Of a stretch of 5,512 nucleotides of DNA, positions 1-5,488 are shown in pieces (within the stretch, counting starts at the first letter, position 1; every line of letters begins with the position of its first letter). Both the position numbers and the translations under genes were made by a program. Below the pieces are notes generated by a model. It made no database searches, had not been told where the DNA came from, and saw only the letters and a list, made by a program, of their open reading frames with translations. The stretch covers positions 1 to 5,512 of the forward strand of contig CACZSP010000323.1 of the NCBI GenBank assembly GCA_902783905.1, given 5' to 3'. The stretch is from an uncultured Ruminococcus sp. (GTDB lineage Bacteria > Bacillota > Clostridia > Oscillospirales > CAG-272).

Positions 1-758
1 GAGGGCTTCTTTTCGCGCTTTGCCGAAGCCGCTTTTCTCTCCGATTCGATCGCAAAAAGCATTCTTTCGGCTTCGGTATCGGATACGGGATCCGAGTCGC
101 CGGTGATCTGTCCGTCAAGTATGTTTATCGTCCTCGTGGCGTAGGTCGCGGCGAGATCGGGATTGTGTGTGACCATAATGACGAGACGGTCCCGCGAGAG
201 TTCCTTGAGGATCTCCATTATCTGGATACCCGTCCCGGTGTCGAGGGCGCCCGTCGGCTCATCGGCGAGGATGATGTCGGGATCGTTGACGATGGCTCGG
301 GCGATCGCCACGCGCTGCATCTGACCGCCGGACATTTCGTTCGGTCGCTTTTTCAGCTGATCTCCCAGACCTACCCGGCGCAGCGCCTCGGCGGCACGCT
401 CGCGCCTTTCACGCCTTCCGACACCTGACAGAGTCAGCGCCAGCTCAACGTTCCGGAGCACGTTCTGGTGAGGTATCAGATTATACGACTGAAAAACGAA
501 ACCGACCGAGTGGTTGCGGTAGGCGTCCCAGTCGCGGTCTTTGTATGCGTTTGTCGATATTCCGTTGATGATCAGGTCTCCGGAGGTGTATCCGTCGAGA
601 CCGCCTATGATGTTGAGCAGCGTCGTTTTCCCGCATCCGGACGGACCCAGGATCGCGGCAAATTCGCTTTTTCGGAAGCAGAGGTCCACGCCGCGCAGGG
701 CATGCACGGTTTCTCCCGAGGTTTCATAGTCTTTTCTGATCTGTTTCAGTTCGAGCAT
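1..758 (-). CDS. ABC transporter ATP-binding protein, MacB/LolD type; 3' end beyond the window, probably an ATPase-permease fusion
   Basis: I translated this gene from the minus strand; it has no stop before the left edge, so about 252 residues of its N-terminal part are visible. It is a complete nucleotide-binding domain that hydrolyses ATP on the cytoplasmic face to power a FtsX/MacB-like permease. Walker A is GPSGCGKT (residues 38-45), the Q-loop glutamine is Q90, the signature is SGGQMQ (143-148), Walker B ends in D166-E167, the D-loop is GALD (170-173) and the switch histidine is H198. All catalytic residues are present. The domain ends near residue 220, and a charged linker (ending around MLFAIESERKAASAKR) follows. 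In Clostridia, ATPases with this exact style of sequence (DRDWDAYRN, FVFQSYNLIPHQNV) are usually fused to a large permease, so the gene probably continues well beyond the window; that is inference. The start follows the SDR gene stop by 30 bp, suggesting cotranscription. The ribosome binding site is weak (A/G-rich, no GGAGG). The exported substrate cannot be told. Confidence 0.93.
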   Translation of the reverse strand, partial: MLELKQIRKDYETSGETVHALRGVDLCFRKSEFAAILGPSGCGKTTLLNIIGGLDGYTSGDLIINGISTNAYKDRDWDAYRNHSVGFVFQSYNLIPHQNVLRNVELALTLSGVGRRERRERAAEALRRVGLGDQLKKRPNEMSGGQMQRVAIARAIVNDPDIILADEPTGALDTGTGIQIMEILKELSRDRLVIMVTHNPDLAATYATRTINILDGQITGDSDPVSDTEAERMLFAIESERKAASAKREKKP

Positions 759-788
759 TGTTTCTTGTCTTTCGTTTTTTATTTCAGG

Positions 789-1517
789 TCAGCCGACGAA
801 TCCTCCGTCGACCGGTATGCATGCTCCGTTTATATACGATGCTTTTTCCGAGGCGAGAAAAAGGACGACCCGCGCTATTTCGGAAGGAGATCCGAAACGT
901 CCCAGGGCTATCGAATCCGCAAGTTCTCTCCGGGTCTCGCCGTCAAGGCAGGCGTTCATATCCGTGTCGATAACGCCGGGTTCTATACAGTTGACGGTGA
1001 TCCCGGACGGACCGAGCTCCTTTCCGAGAGCCATCGTAAGCCCTCGCAGCCCCGCTTTGGAGGCGGAATAAGCGACTTCGCAGGAGGCGCCCCGCGCCCC
1101 CCAGACCGAGCCCAGGGTTATGATCCTTCCGCTTTTTCCGCGTATCATCCCCGGAGAAACGGTTCTGACCGCGGCAAAGACCGACGTCAGATCTACCCCT
1201 ATGATCGAGTTCCAGTCCTCTTCCGTCGTGTCGCAGATCTGGGCGATCCGGTCGATTCCGGCGGCGCAGACGAGGACGTCGCATCCGCCGAGAGCCCTTT
1301 GGGCGGCACTAATCGCTTTTACTGTATTATTATAATTCTTTAAATCGTATTTGAAGTGAACCGCACCTGTTTTTTCGGTGATTTCGGCGGCTTTTTCATC
1401 AGACTCCCGGTAAATGAAGGCGACGGCGTCCCCGTTTTCCCTGAATGCCGCGACGCAGGCGGCGCCTATGCCCCGGGAGCCTCCGGTTACTATGACTTTT
1501 CTCATTTGCTGATACAT
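789..1517 (-). CDS. FabG-like short-chain dehydrogenase/reductase (SDR)
   Basis: A 242-residue classical SDR, the usual length for FabG-type 3-oxoacyl-ACP reductases. Such enzymes reduce a ketone or oxidise an alcohol with NAD(P)H in the cytoplasm. The Rossmann glycine motif is TGGSRGIG (residues 11-18). The NNAG motif appears as CAAG (84-87). The catalytic Ser137, Tyr150 and Lys154 are in GSVWG and AYSASKAG, followed by EPGVIDTDM (179-187), and the protein ends in the typical PVDGGFVG. Arg15 and the YR pair at the end of beta-2 (36-37) suggest NADPH preference. The fourth tetrad residue, normally Asn in a (V/T)NL motif, is Asp109 here (VDL). Start: Met1 has GGAG only one base away, which is too close; Met5 at 1505 has it 13 bases upstream and gives the more typical FabG N-terminus, so 1505 may be the true start. 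The substrate is unknown: no other fatty-acid genes are visible, so a fabG assignment would be a guess. Another SDR role, such as sugar or alcohol dehydrogenase, remains possible. Confidence 0.93.
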   Translation of the reverse strand: MYQQMRKVIVTGGSRGIGAACVAAFRENGDAVAFIYRESDEKAAEITEKTGAVHFKYDLKNYNNTVKAISAAQRALGGCDVLVCAAGIDRIAQICDTTEEDWNSIIGVDLTSVFAAVRTVSPGMIRGKSGRIITLGSVWGARGASCEVAYSASKAGLRGLTMALGKELGPSGITVNCIEPGVIDTDMNACLDGETRRELADSIALGRFGSPSEIARVVLFLASEKASYINGACIPVDGGFVG

Positions 1518-1535
1518 GCTCCGGTATAATATCGA

Positions 1536-1580
1536 AAATGCGGTGCCGCAAACCGCCCGGCGATCTGTGGCACCGCATTT
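1536..1580 (-). terminator. 12-bp hairpin after the permease gene; partial terminator or processing/attenuation element
   Basis: Perfect inverted repeat AAATGCGGTGCC (1536-1547) and GGCACCGCATTT (1569-1580) with a 21-nt loop, starting about 15 nt after the permease stop codon. In the minus-strand transcript the stem is followed by only a short U run (UUUUCGAUAUU), so termination may be incomplete. The hairpin ends just 18 nt before the SDR start. A second pairing is possible, CCGCAAA (1546-1552) with TTTGCGG (1578-1584), which overlaps the main stem on both arms and would compete with it. The sequence shows the repeats directly; the terminator role is inferred. Confidence 0.55.
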
Positions 1581-1594
1581 GCGGTCGTGTCTGA

Positions 1595-3040
1595 TTACTT
1601 GGTTTCCTTCTTCGATCTGTCGGCGAGGATCAGGTTGGTGATGATGCCGAGGACGAGAGCGCAGGCGACTTCGGTGATGGTGACCTTACCGAAGTTGAGG
1701 GTCATTCCGCCGACGCCGGCGATGAGGATGACCGACACCGGGAAGAGGTTGCGGTTGTCGCCGAGATCGACGTTCTGGATCATCTTAAGACCCGAGACGG
1801 CAATGAAGCCGTAAAGCGCTATGCAGACGCCGCCCATGACGCAGGAAGGAATGGTTGCGAGCAGGGTGGTGAAGGGAGCGATGAACGCGGCGGCAATGGC
1901 GAGAAGGGCGGTCGTGAAAATAGTGACGATGGAGGCGTTGCCGGAAATGGCGACGCAGCCGACCGATTCACCGTACGTGGTATTGGGGCAGCCGCCGAAG
2001 AAGGCGCCCGCCATCGATCCGATACCGTCGCCCAGCAGTGTGCGGGAAAGTCCGGGATCGTTGAGAAGGTCGGATTCAATGATGGATGAGAGGTTCTTGT
2101 GGTCGGCGATATGCTCGGCGAAGACAACGAAGGCCACGGGGACGTATGCGACCGCGATGGTGCCGATGTATGCCGGGTTTTCTTTAAGCGCTGAAAAGCT
2201 TTCCTTGCTGAAAGCATGGAGGAAGGAGAAGTCGGGGAGCCATTCCATAGCCGAGAATCTCGAGAAGTCGATTATCTGGAGAGCCGGTATTCCGGCGGTG
2301 TTTCCGATAACGGTGAAGATCGCGGCGACGGCGTAACCGGCGGCGATACCGATAATGAAGGGTATGAGCTTCATCATCTTTTTGCCGTATACCGAGGCGA
2401 TCATTGTGACGAGGAGCGTGATGATTCCGACGATCAGACAGACGTAGACGTTGGCGTTCTGAACCTGTTTGGTGACATCTTCAACGAACGGCGTGCCGTC
2501 GTTGGCGATCTTTGCGACTTTTTCGACCACTTCGGTCTTGACGGATCCGGTGAACAGATCACTGACGGCGTTTCCGGCGAGCGAAAGTCCGATTATCGCG
2601 ACCGTCGGGCCGATGACGACGGCGGGCATGATCTTGTTGATCCACTTGACGCCGGCGAATTTAACGATTATCGCGATGATTACGTAGACGAGACCCGCGA
2701 ACACGGCGCCGAGAACCAGTCCGAGATATCCGGCGACTGCCGACGCGGCGCCAGCGAAAGCCGCGGCCATAGATCCCAGAAACGCGAAGGACGATCCAAG
2801 GAACACAGGGCTCTTGAATTTGGTGAAGAGAAGATAAACGAGGGTTCCGATGCCTGCTCCGAAGAGAGCGGCGGCCTGACTCATCTCATGCCCGGTACCG
2901 ACAAGATTTGCCATATCCGGTGCGTTTATGATCGAAGGCACCGCTATCGTTGCCGCGAGTATCGCGAGCAGCTGCTGGAGCGCGAAGACTATCGTTTTGC
3001 CGAACGACGGTCTGTCCTGAACGTTGTAAACGAGTTTCAT
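1595..3040 (-). CDS. uraA: Uracil/xanthine permease, NCS2 (UraA) family
   Basis: A 481-residue integral membrane protein that imports a nucleobase, most likely uracil or a related purine base, with protons (family knowledge). About 14 hydrophobic segments are expected from the family and the sequence is hydrophobic throughout. Family hallmarks are LQQLLAILAATIAVP in the first membrane segment (21-35), the TM8 motif FAEHIADH (307-314) with substrate-binding Glu309, GDGIGSMAGAFFGG (337-350), and NTTYGES (353-359) with the second conserved glutamate Glu358. NTTYGE is typical of uracil permeases rather than purine/xanthine subfamilies, but substrate cannot be fixed from sequence. A hydrophilic stretch of about 30 residues (165-196), rich in Lys, Glu and Val, lies between predicted membrane segments and looks like an enlarged loop. 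The start is well set by GGAGG 7 bases upstream. The gene sits behind its own promoter and an attenuator-like leader, and is followed by a hairpin before the SDR gene. Confidence 0.93.
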   Translation of the reverse strand: MKLVYNVQDRPSFGKTIVFALQQLLAILAATIAVPSIINAPDMANLVGTGHEMSQAAALFGAGIGTLVYLLFTKFKSPVFLGSSFAFLGSMAAAFAGAASAVAGYLGLVLGAVFAGLVYVIIAIIVKFAGVKWINKIMPAVVIGPTVAIIGLSLAGNAVSDLFTGSVKTEVVEKVAKIANDGTPFVEDVTKQVQNANVYVCLIVGIITLLVTMIASVYGKKMMKLIPFIIGIAAGYAVAAIFTVIGNTAGIPALQIIDFSRFSAMEWLPDFSFLHAFSKESFSALKENPAYIGTIAVAYVPVAFVVFAEHIADHKNLSSIIESDLLNDPGLSRTLLGDGIGSMAGAFFGGCPNTTYGESVGCVAISGNASIVTIFTTALLAIAAAFIAPFTTLLATIPSCVMGGVCIALYGFIAVSGLKMIQNVDLGDNRNLFPVSVILIAGVGGMTLNFGKVTITEVACALVLGIITNLILADRSKKETK

Positions 3041-3047
3041 GCGTTTT

Positions 3048-3052
3048 CCTCC
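3048..3052 (-). promoter_or_regulatory. Ribosome binding site of the permease gene
   Basis: The minus strand reads ACGGAGGAAAACGCATG, a full GGAGG Shine-Dalgarno core 7 bases before the ATG at 3040. It fixes the permease start and lies outside the upstream terminator stem, so regulation is more likely at transcription than by masking this site. Confidence 0.8.
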
Positions 3053-3068
3053 GTTATTCCGTTAACCG

Positions 3069-3113
3069 TTTTTTCGTGCATTCGGCGTCTGCCCCTGATT
3101 TTACACGAAAAAA
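3069..3113 (-). repeat. 10-bp inverted repeat that can pair with the leader terminator U-tract
   Basis: TTTTTTCGTG (3069-3078) and CACGAAAAAA (3104-3113) are perfect reverse complements separated by 25 nt. In the permease leader RNA the first-transcribed arm is the U-tract of the leader terminator plus CGUG; its partner lies about 20 nt ahead of the ribosome binding site. The hairpin can form only in read-through transcripts. Whether it does anything, such as stabilising the read-through message, is unknown. Confidence 0.55.
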
Positions 3114-3146
3114 GCCCTGCGGCAGATAGTCTTCTGTCGGCAGAGC
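3108..3146 (-). terminator. Intrinsic terminator inside the permease leader
   Basis: In minus-strand RNA, GCUCUGC pairs with GCAGGGC (7 bp, one G-U), then after a small internal loop CAGA pairs with UCUG around the hexaloop AGACUA. The stem is followed directly by six U residues. This is a good rho-independent terminator, but it lies upstream of the permease start (3040) and downstream of its promoter, so it should make expression conditional. It is not the terminator of a visible upstream gene, because none is transcribed from this side. Confidence 0.72.
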
Positions 3147-3225
3147 GCGTCAATGAGCCCGTCGTAAACACGGCGGTTATTAATAATATTTTTGTTCCTT
3201 GCTCACTTTATCGCATCAGCCGACA
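3135..3225 (-). promoter_or_regulatory. Candidate antiterminator / riboswitch-like fold in the permease leader
   Basis: Three nested pairings can form on the minus-strand leader. P1: TGTCGGCAGA (3135-3144) with TCAGCCGACA (3216-3225), nine of ten pairs. P2: AATGAGC (3152-3158) with GCTCACT (3201-3207), seven pairs including one G-U in RNA. P3: CCGT (3159-3162) with ACGG (3170-3173). The proximal arm of P1 is also the 5' arm of the terminator at 3108-3146, so P1 and the terminator exclude each other. This suggests the fold permits transcription and that a ligand, protein or RNA shifts the balance. I could not match it to the purine, PRPP or guanidine riboswitch, or to the PyrR-binding consensus. 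Pairings are seen in the sequence; the switch role is inferred. Confidence 0.5.
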
Positions 3226-3244
3226 CAGTCCATCCGGATAACGT

Positions 3245-3262
3245 AAATATGATATCATATTT
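3245..3262. promoter_or_regulatory. 18-bp perfect palindrome over the permease -10 box; operator candidate
   Basis: AAATATGATATCATATTT is its own reverse complement. It covers the -10 hexamer of the permease promoter, where a bound dimeric repressor would block RNA polymerase. A related core, ATGATTTCAT, lies at 3308-3317 (nine of ten bases as in ATGATATCAT), upstream of the -35. The regulator is unknown. AT-rich DNA makes short palindromes common, but 18 bp without mismatch is unusual. Confidence 0.5.
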
Positions 3263-3277
3263 TCGACAAATTGTAAA
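3249..3277 (-). promoter_or_regulatory. Promoter of the permease gene
   Basis: On the minus strand TTTACA (-35, at 3272-3277) is separated by exactly 17 bp from TATCAT (-10, at 3249-3254). Each hexamer differs from the sigma-A consensus by a small number of bases. Transcription would begin near 3242, giving a leader of about 200 nt that contains the attenuator. Confidence 0.6.
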
Positions 3278-3384
3278 TGCATTTTCGAAAAAAAGTTCAT
3301 TTTTATAATGATTTCATAAAAAGCGTTGTACCGGAGTGACCTATTGAGTTGACGGAAGGAAACCGGGCTGCCGGCACGTTTGTC

Positions 3385-3414
3385 TTGACTTTTCCGAGCG
3401 GCGGGTGGTATAAT
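3385..3414 (+). promoter_or_regulatory. Promoter of the surface protein gene
   Basis: TTGACT (-35, 3385-3390), an 18-bp spacer, then TGG-TATAAT, a perfect -10 (3409-3414) with the extended TGn motif. This is the best vegetative-type promoter in the window. The start would be near 3421, leaving a leader of about 120 nt before the ATG, in which I see no strong structure. Confidence 0.8.
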
Positions 3415-3422
3415 GATTATAC
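3408..3422. promoter_or_regulatory. 15-bp palindrome overlapping the -10 box; operator candidate
   Basis: GTATAAT-G-ATTATAC is a perfect 7+1+7 palindrome that includes the whole -10 hexamer and reaches the likely transcription start. It is placed where a dimeric repressor would act. It also creates a TATAAT on the opposite strand, but no matching -35 is visible there. Confidence 0.45.
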
Positions 3423-3425
3423 ATT

Positions 3426-3445
3426 TTTAAACTAATTTAAACTAA
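3426..3445. repeat. Two tandem copies of TTTAAACTAA just after the transcription start
   Basis: TTTAAACTAA at 3426-3435 is repeated exactly at 3436-3445. A 10-bp period puts both copies on the same helix face, and the position immediately downstream of the -10 suits regulator binding to direct repeats. A chance slippage duplication is the alternative. Confidence 0.6.
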
Positions 3446-3530
3446 TCCGGGCATCGGGACGTACCTGACGGAATAACTGCCGAATCGTCCGGAAACGCCT
3501 GACACGGTCAACTTCTGATTTTCTTCAAAC

Positions 3531-3535
3531 GGAGG
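3531..3535 (+). promoter_or_regulatory. Ribosome binding site of the surface protein gene
   Basis: ACGGAGGAAGACAATG places a GGAGG core 6 bases before the ATG at 3542 and sets the start; the encoded N-terminus is then a standard signal peptide. Confidence 0.85.
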
Positions 3536-3541
3536 AAGACA

Positions 3542-5374
3542 ATGAAAAAAATAACGGTTAGATCTGCCGCAGCCGTTGCGGCCTTCTTAATCGTCGCTGC
3601 GCTCCTTTCACCTCTCGGTGCCGCGGCGGACGAGTACCCGCCCCTCACCGGGATCTCGATCACGCCGGAAGGCGTGCTGTCATGGGATGCGGTTCCCGGA
3701 AACGAGCAGTACTGGGTCGGCGTAAACGGCGGATACGTACCCGCGGACATCGGCTGCGATATTACCGACCGCTTGCCGTCGCCCGGCGTTTACGAGATCA
3801 CCGTCGACGCCGTTGCCGATAACGGCAGCAAAACGCTTGCGACGGGTACCGTGCAGATCACCTTCAACGGGAAAAGCAGCGCCCTCGGAACCAAAAGCGC
3901 CCTCGGCGGCTGGTGGGGTACTTCAAGCAACGATCATATCGCCTCGGTAACTGTTGACGGAGCGGATATACCTTCGACCGGCGGTGAGTTTATCGATCCC
4001 GGTAGGGAGGTGAATATAATCATAACTCCTGCCGAAGGCCGTGATATCCTTTCGGCTTTCCTGCGGTTCGACGGTCAGAACAGGGACGAGTTCGCGCTGA
4101 CGGAAAGATCCGACGGCTCGTACGAGGGGAAGGTCACCTCTCCCGACGCAGTCTGGACGATCGGAATCAATACCAGAAGCACGCAGCCGGAGTTCGTTCT
4201 GCACGACGTGGATTTCGGCAGGGTGAGCGAAGGATTTTTGCCCACCCAGAACACGGTAATGGTCAATCTGAGAAACGGCAAGATCCCGCTGCCGTCGGGC
4301 AGTTCGTATATGAAAACCGAATGGATTTCCGGAGACGCTTCGGCTTTCGCGACCGACGTCATATACGATTCCAATTACGCGGAGCCCTATTCGGTCTATC
4401 ATTTCTGGGTATGCCCGGGAAACGGTCTGACCGAGGGCTCGTATGCGGCGACACTTGCGCTCTATTACGACAAAGACGGTGCCGCGACGAACTGGGTGAA
4501 GGTTGACGAATGCACCGTAAAGGTCAAGGTCGTCAAGCCGGGCACGCCGGTGACCGCTTCGAACTGGTGGTGCACCGGCGGCGATTACGTCGAATCCTTT
4601 GAGATCAACGGCGCGGAATTCTCGTCTGCCCTTCAGCTTGTCCCCGGCGATACAGTTTCCGCAACCGTCAGACCGCGCGCGGGATACGACGTATCCGGCG
4701 TATTTCTCAGATACAACGATCAGATCGCGCGTGACGGCGTGACTCTCGCCCCGAAGGAGGGCGGCGCGTACGCCGTTACCTTTACCGTTCCCGAAAACGA
4801 TTTCGCGATCGGCGTCGACGTCAAAGAAGCTGAGACTGCCGCGATCGCCGTGGAATTCAGTTTTGGCGGCGGTTCGGGATCGATGGAAACGGTCTTCGTA
4901 AATCCCGGCGATTACGCGATCCCCGAATGCGGATTCACAGATGAACCCGGTCGGTTCGTCGGATGGAGCGTCGAGATCTATAAAAACGGTAATTGGGAGG
5001 AACTTCCGGGAGGACTTTATCAGCCCGGGACTCTCATCACGGCGGAAGGCGAAAAGATGCGTCTTTCCGCAATGTGGGGAGAGGGCCTGACGCCGGATGA
5101 CACGTCGGCTTCCGGGCCTGACGAAACGTCTGCCGATTCGCCGGAATCCGAACCGGACGCTACGTCCGCCGTATCAACGGAATCCGGACCGGAGGTTACG
5201 TCGGACGAGCCCGTTGATGAAACCGAAGATACGACGGACGGAAATACCGGGGAGCAGGGAGGACAGACGCGCGGTCCGCTGCCCTGGATACTGCTCGGGC
5301 TCGGCATCGGCGTGGTATTGAGCGCCGGAGCAGCCGTCGCCGTGGTGCTTCTACTTAAGAAACGCCGCCGCTGA
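3542..5374 (+). CDS. Secreted, C-terminally membrane-anchored multidomain surface protein with an InlB/Flg_new-like repeat
   Basis: A 610-residue protein of unknown function, exposed outside the cell. A signal peptide (1-29: MKK, hydrophobic core, cleavage likely after AAA) is followed by a fibronectin-III-like region (about 33-108, LTGISITPEGVLSWDAVPG). Two diverged copies of a domain of about 90 residues (119-212 and 337-428) share WW-x-T, a (D/N)GA turn, PG, and FLR(F/Y)..Q. Between them is a beta-rich domain (217-332, starting VDFGRVSEGFLPTQNT) that recalls Ig-like 'anchor' domains. An InlB/Listeria-Bacteroides type repeat (433-513) shows FSFGGGSGSMETVFVNPGD, FVGWSV and LSAMWG. An acidic Ser/Thr/Pro stalk (516-578) carries 12-residue repeats (DETSADSPESEP, DATSAVSTESGP). 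A hydrophobic helix (about 580-604) ends in KKRRR, so the bulk is outside. There is no LPXTG. Promoter and GGAGG site are strong. Adhesion or carbohydrate binding is plausible for such architectures but is inference; no catalytic motif is visible. Confidence 0.9.
   Translation: MKKITVRSAAAVAAFLIVAALLSPLGAAADEYPPLTGISITPEGVLSWDAVPGNEQYWVGVNGGYVPADIGCDITDRLPSPGVYEITVDAVADNGSKTLATGTVQITFNGKSSALGTKSALGGWWGTSSNDHIASVTVDGADIPSTGGEFIDPGREVNIIITPAEGRDILSAFLRFDGQNRDEFALTERSDGSYEGKVTSPDAVWTIGINTRSTQPEFVLHDVDFGRVSEGFLPTQNTVMVNLRNGKIPLPSGSSYMKTEWISGDASAFATDVIYDSNYAEPYSVYHFWVCPGNGLTEGSYAATLALYYDKDGAATNWVKVDECTVKVKVVKPGTPVTASNWWCTGGDYVESFEINGAEFSSALQLVPGDTVSATVRPRAGYDVSGVFLRYNDQIARDGVTLAPKEGGAYAVTFTVPENDFAIGVDVKEAETAAIAVEFSFGGGSGSMETVFVNPGDYAIPECGFTDEPGRFVGWSVEIYKNGNWEELPGGLYQPGTLITAEGEKMRLSAMWGEGLTPDDTSASGPDETSADSPESEPDATSAVSTESGPEVTSDEPVDETEDTTDGNTGEQGGQTRGPLPWILLGLGIGVVLSAGAAVAVVLLLKKRRR
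5120..5227 (+). repeat. 12-residue tandem repeats encoding the surface protein stalk
   Basis: Residues 527-538, 539-550 and the degenerate 551-562 follow the pattern (D/E)xTSAxSxESxP, with a partial copy before them (DDTSASGP, 519-526). The acidic, Ser/Thr/Pro-rich composition suggests an extended, possibly glycosylated spacer that lifts the folded domains from the membrane. Copies are diverged at the DNA level. Confidence 0.6.
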
Positions 5375-5417
5375 GCCGCAGGGACGGCTGTCATGCCGTA
5401 GTATGTAGAAAATAAAA

Positions 5418-5432
5418 GGGGTTGTTTAAAAA
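5418..5432. repeat. Direct partial copy of the downstream inverted-repeat arm
   Basis: GGGGTTGTTTAAAAA matches GGGGCTGTTTAAAAA (5448-5462) at 14 of 15 positions, exactly 30 bp apart in the same orientation. Between them ATCTC-GACT-GAGAT (5432-5445) forms a small hairpin. It suggests the repeat sequence has been duplicated or inserted more than once after the surface protein gene. Confidence 0.6.
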
Positions 5433-5447
5433 TCTCGACTGAGATCG

Positions 5448-5483
5448 GGGGCTGTTTAAAAAGTCAACTTTTTAAACAGCCCC
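5448..5483. repeat. 17-bp perfect inverted repeat with a 2-nt loop; MITE/IS-end or hairpin repeat candidate
   Basis: GGGGCTGTTTAAAAAGT (5448-5464) and ACTTTTTAAACAGCCCC (5467-5483) are exact reverse complements around CA. It resembles GGGGCTGT-type terminal repeats and dispersed intergenic hairpins of clostridial genomes, from general memory rather than a search. The T run lies inside the stem and no U-tract follows, so it is a poor canonical terminator even though it is placed where a terminator is expected. Confidence 0.75.
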
Positions 5484-5488
5484 GCAAA

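Noticed and set aside
468..1343. Open frame of 291 codons on the plus strand
   Set aside because: It is antisense to the ABC and SDR genes, both of which carry complete family motifs; its translation matches no family I know.
1525..1530. TATAAT on the plus strand between the permease and SDR genes
   Set aside because: No -35 box at a suitable distance and no plus-strand gene downstream; the region is part of the minus-strand SDR leader.
2216..3241. Open frame of 341 codons on the plus strand
   Set aside because: It lies antisense to the permease gene, has a low-complexity, highly charged translation (Asp/Glu/Arg rich) with no recognisable domain, and has no ribosome binding site; it reflects codon bias of the opposite strand.
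3041..3242. Purine riboswitch or PyrR-binding leader for the permease
   Set aside because: The purine aptamer core and the PyrR-binding loop consensus are not present in the leader on either reading; only the attenuator architecture is supported.
3275..3291. Palindromes AAATGCATTT and TTTTCGAAAA upstream of the permease promoter
   Set aside because: Ten-base palindromes are expected by chance in such AT-rich sequence, and they do not recur elsewhere in the window.
5265..5374. Sortase (LPXTG-type) cell wall sorting signal in the surface protein
   Set aside because: The hydrophobic helix and basic tail are present, but no LPXTG or close variant precedes them.
5384..5399. ACGGC/GCCGT hairpin just after the surface protein stop codon
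   Set aside because: Only 5 bp and no following T run, so it is too weak to call a terminator.
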